Assembly (NCBI GenBank): GCA_947176325.1 | Contig: CAMWQD010000040.1 | Coordinates: 1-8,922 of the forward strand | Reading direction: 5' to 3' | Source of the DNA: an uncultured Bacteroidales bacterium | GTDB lineage: Bacteria; Bacteroidota; Bacteroidia; Bacteroidales; P3 | DNA: 8,922 nt | In this document: positions 7,076 to 8,922 of the stretch, one piece after another | How the letters are laid out: every line of letters starts with the position of its first letter | Numbering within the stretch: position 1 is the first letter of the stretch | Program-made: the position numbers and the translations under genes | Notes under the pieces: model-generated | The model's database searches: none | What the model was told of the DNA's origin: nothing | The model's input: only the letters and a program-made list of their open reading frames with translations

Positions 7076-8710
7076 ATGCAGAAAAGAAAGCATATCATAC
7101 TACTTTTAGGTATTCTCCTTGCGGGAACGGCCACGTGTTTCACGCCTTCGCAGGCGAGGGTGCGGACACGGACAACCGCCCCCGTCCATGCCGTTGCGGA
7201 CACCGCGGGCGGCAGGGCGGAGAAAGTGGCGCCGCAGGTGCGGCACATCAGCCGCGAGGACAGTATTTCCAACCGGTTGGTGGAGGAATTTTTCCTTTCG
7301 GGACAGTTGAGGTTTTTCGACAAGAACTACCGCAAGGAACAGGACAGCGCCGCGGCGGCGAGGGTGCAGGAGAGAGCTTCGTTGGGAGGCGACATTCCCT
7401 ACTACAACGAGGCCGATTCCGTCTACAAGGCTCGTTTGGAAAGCCTCAGCGAAGGCCTTGTGGTTAAGCTTCCCTACAATCAGAAAGTGCGCAACTACAT
7501 CGACGTATATGTGAACAAGCGTCGCCAGCAGGTGGATGTGATGTTGGCGCTGTCGCAATACTATTTTCCTGTGTTCGAGCAGGCTATGGAACGCAACGGT
7601 GTGCCGCAGGAGCTCAAGTATCTCGCCATCATCGAGTCGGCGCTCAATCCGAGGGCGGTGTCGCGGGTAGGGGCTTCGGGGCCGTGGCAGTTCATGTATC
7701 AGACGGGCAAGATGTATGGCCTGCAAATCAGTCAGACCGTAGATGAACGGCTCGATCCGGCCAAGGCGAGCGATGCGGCGGCCCGTTATCTCAAAACCCT
7801 CTACGACAACTTCGGCGATTGGATTTTGGCTATCGCGGCCTATAACTGCGGCCCGGGCAATGTGAACAAGGCTATCCGCAAGGCGCAGGGGAAAACCGAT
7901 TTCTGGCAGATTTATCCTTTCCTGCCGCGCGAAACCCGGGGCTATGTGCCGGCTTTCATCGGAGCCACCTATGTAATGAACTACTACAAGGAATACGGTT
8001 TCGAGGAACCCCTCAATTTCCCCCTTCTCACCGATACCCTGATGATTGAGCAGGATTTGAACCTGAATGTGGTGGCCGAGAAACTGGATATTCCCATTCA
8101 AGTGATTCGCGATCTCAACCCCCAATATAAGCGGGATGTGATTCCGGGCAACACCGATTACTACAGTCTGCGGCTTCCCGTCAACTTTGTCGTGAAGTTC
8201 ATGGAAAACGAAACGGACATCTTTGCCGATTCGGCCAATGTGATTCCCGCCACGCCCGTCCGCTTCCCCTATCGGGTGCAGCGAGGACAGACCCTTTCGG
8301 GCATCGCCTCGAAATTTCATGTGAGCGTGGCGCAGATTAAGGAGTGGAACAATCTGAATACCACTACGATATTTCCCAATCAGATTCTCTACATCTACAC
8401 CGACGACCGTCCCGTAAAGAACGGATCTTCCTTGCGTTTCCCCGCCGACCAGGCCGCTGTGTCTTCTTCGGGAAAGGTGAATATGACCACCACGCGGCCG
8501 CGCGACAACACACCGGTGAGCAAGAGTCCTTCGCAAATCGAAATGGAAAAGCATAAAACGTCCTATCACACGGTGAAAAAGGGCGAAACCCTCTATTCCA
8601 TTTCCAAGCGTTATCCGGGTTCCACGGTCAACGGCATCATCAAGAGCAACAATCTGAACAAAAAGGGCATCATCTATCCCGGGCAGGTTCTGGAGGTAAA
8701 ACAGTATTAG
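7076..8710 (+). CDS. mltD: MltD-type lytic murein transglycosylase with two LysM domains
   Basis: The product is a 544-aa envelope enzyme that cleaves the MurNAc-GlcNAc bond of peptidoglycan to yield 1,6-anhydro ends. An N-terminal signal (MQKRKHIILLLGILLAG) precedes a low-complexity Ala/Arg-rich linker and a helical region. Cys21 is present, but its surroundings do not form a good lipobox, so lipoprotein status is uncertain. The GH23/SLT domain (about 155-310) shows YLAIIESALNP (182-192) with catalytic Glu187, GASGPWQFM (199-207), the LDPAKASDAAARYL stretch (226-239) and AAYNCGPGNV (254-263). Two LysM peptidoglycan-binding repeats follow: LysM1 about 398-441 (YRVQRGQTLSGIASKF) and LysM2 about 497-542 (YHTVKKGETLYSISKRY), joined by a Ser/Thr/Pro-rich linker. 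Both repeats use an identical 11-base stretch (AACAATCTGAA at 8348 and 8648) for the NNLN motif. I chose ATG 7076 because it gives the signal peptide; the open frame extends upstream but crosses the promoter. It is transcribed divergently from the S41 protease. Confidence 0.93.
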   Translation: MQKRKHIILLLGILLAGTATCFTPSQARVRTRTTAPVHAVADTAGGRAEKVAPQVRHISREDSISNRLVEEFFLSGQLRFFDKNYRKEQDSAAAARVQERASLGGDIPYYNEADSVYKARLESLSEGLVVKLPYNQKVRNYIDVYVNKRRQQVDVMLALSQYYFPVFEQAMERNGVPQELKYLAIIESALNPRAVSRVGASGPWQFMYQTGKMYGLQISQTVDERLDPAKASDAAARYLKTLYDNFGDWILAIAAYNCGPGNVNKAIRKAQGKTDFWQIYPFLPRETRGYVPAFIGATYVMNYYKEYGFEEPLNFPLLTDTLMIEQDLNLNVVAEKLDIPIQVIRDLNPQYKRDVIPGNTDYYSLRLPVNFVVKFMENETDIFADSANVIPATPVRFPYRVQRGQTLSGIASKFHVSVAQIKEWNNLNTTTIFPNQILYIYTDDRPVKNGSSLRFPADQAAVSSSGKVNMTTTRPRDNTPVSKSPSQIEMEKHKTSYHTVKKGETLYSISKRYPGSTVNGIIKSNNLNKKGIIYPGQVLEVKQY

Positions 8711-8717
8711 CGTTGCC

Positions 8718-8922
8718 ATGAAGCCCTTTCGCAGTTTCTTATTCTTAGCGGGAATCGTGTTAGTGCTTCTGCTGGCCGACATTCTCGGCAGACGTGCAGG
8801 CTACGAGGGTTTCTTGAACTTGCGTACCGAAAGGGTGGCGTTGTTTTCGCAAGGCCGCTGGCAGGGACTTTGGCAGGGGCGTGGAAAGATGTGGGCGCAG
8901 GAAGAAGATCGCGAGATATTGA
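8718..8922 (+). CDS. Hypothetical membrane-anchored protein, N-terminal fragment
   Basis: This reading frame starts at ATG 8718, 7 bp after the mltD stop, and is still open after 68 codons at the right edge. It begins MKPFRSF followed by a hydrophobic segment (FLFLAGIVLVLLLADIL, residues 7-23) that could be an uncleaved signal anchor or a signal peptide. Next come Arg-Arg and a soluble segment rich in Gln, Trp, Arg and Gly (SQGRWQGLWQGRGKMWAQEE, 44-63). I do not recognise the family. The tight spacing implies co-transcription and perhaps translational coupling with mltD, so an envelope or cell-wall role is a reasonable inference. Base composition is like its neighbours. It is too short for a function call. 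Confidence 0.7.
   Translation, partial: MKPFRSFLFLAGIVLVLLLADILGRRAGYEGFLNLRTERVALFSQGRWQGLWQGRGKMWAQEEDREIL

Noticed and set aside
6985..7323. N-terminal extension of the S41 protease frame up to base 7323
   Set aside because: The extra 113 codons cross the promoter gap and run antisense to mltD, and would bury the signal peptide internally. ATG 6984 gives a normal secretory start.
8348..8658. Direct repeat AACAATCTGAA at 8348-8358 and 8648-8658
   Set aside because: Both copies encode the same NNLN motif in the two LysM domains, so the repeat follows from domain duplication and is not a separate DNA element.
7106..8782. A 558-codon open frame on the minus strand opposite mltD
   Set aside because: It is antisense to well-conserved SLT and LysM coding sequence, is rich in His, Arg and Gly as expected of a shadow frame, and has no promoter or family motif.

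Overview
The window reads as chromosomal DNA from a member of the Bacteroidota, most likely Bacteroidales. Three things support this. One protein has the conserved C-terminal type IX secretion (T9SS) sorting domain and an Omp28-like thioredoxin domain, a combination typical of this phylum. The only real intergenic gap carries two TAnnTTTG boxes, the Bacteroidota -7 promoter element. Gene starts lack clear Shine-Dalgarno sequences. The genus cannot be fixed from the sequence; a T9SS-positive, Porphyromonas-like lineage is plausible.

Layout from left to right. Bases 1-178 (+) are the last 58 codons of an FtsE-type ABC ATPase gene. It converges on, and overlaps by 6 bp, a block of six tightly packed minus-strand genes covering about 173-6984. 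In transcription order these are: an S41 C-terminal processing protease (5149-6984), a tRNA threonylcarbamoyladenosine dehydratase TcdA (4317-5156), a secreted Omp28-like T9SS cargo protein (2505-4304), a hotdog-fold acyl-CoA thioesterase (2102-2497), a PfkB-family adenosine kinase (1097-2089) and a tRNA-dihydrouridine synthase (173-1093). Junctions range from an 8-bp overlap to 12-bp gaps, so one transcript is likely. The gap 6985-7075 holds divergent promoters. On the plus strand follow an MltD-type lytic transglycosylase with two LysM repeats (7076-8710) and, 7 bp later, the start of an unidentified membrane-anchored protein that runs off the right edge.

How the genes may work together: the protease and the lytic transglycosylase are both envelope/peptidoglycan-remodelling functions and are divergently transcribed from one short gap. 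The minus-strand operon also carries two tRNA-modification enzymes (TcdA, Dus), a purine-salvage kinase, a thioesterase and a secreted thioredoxin-like protein. This looks like a mixed housekeeping operon, not an accessory island. I see no mobile elements, CRISPR, RNA genes or defence systems, and no convincing new biological system. The most notable features are small-scale: a perfect 18-bp palindrome containing both convergent stop codons, an in-frame kinase/Dus junction one codon wide, and a predicted near-leaderless promoter for mltD.
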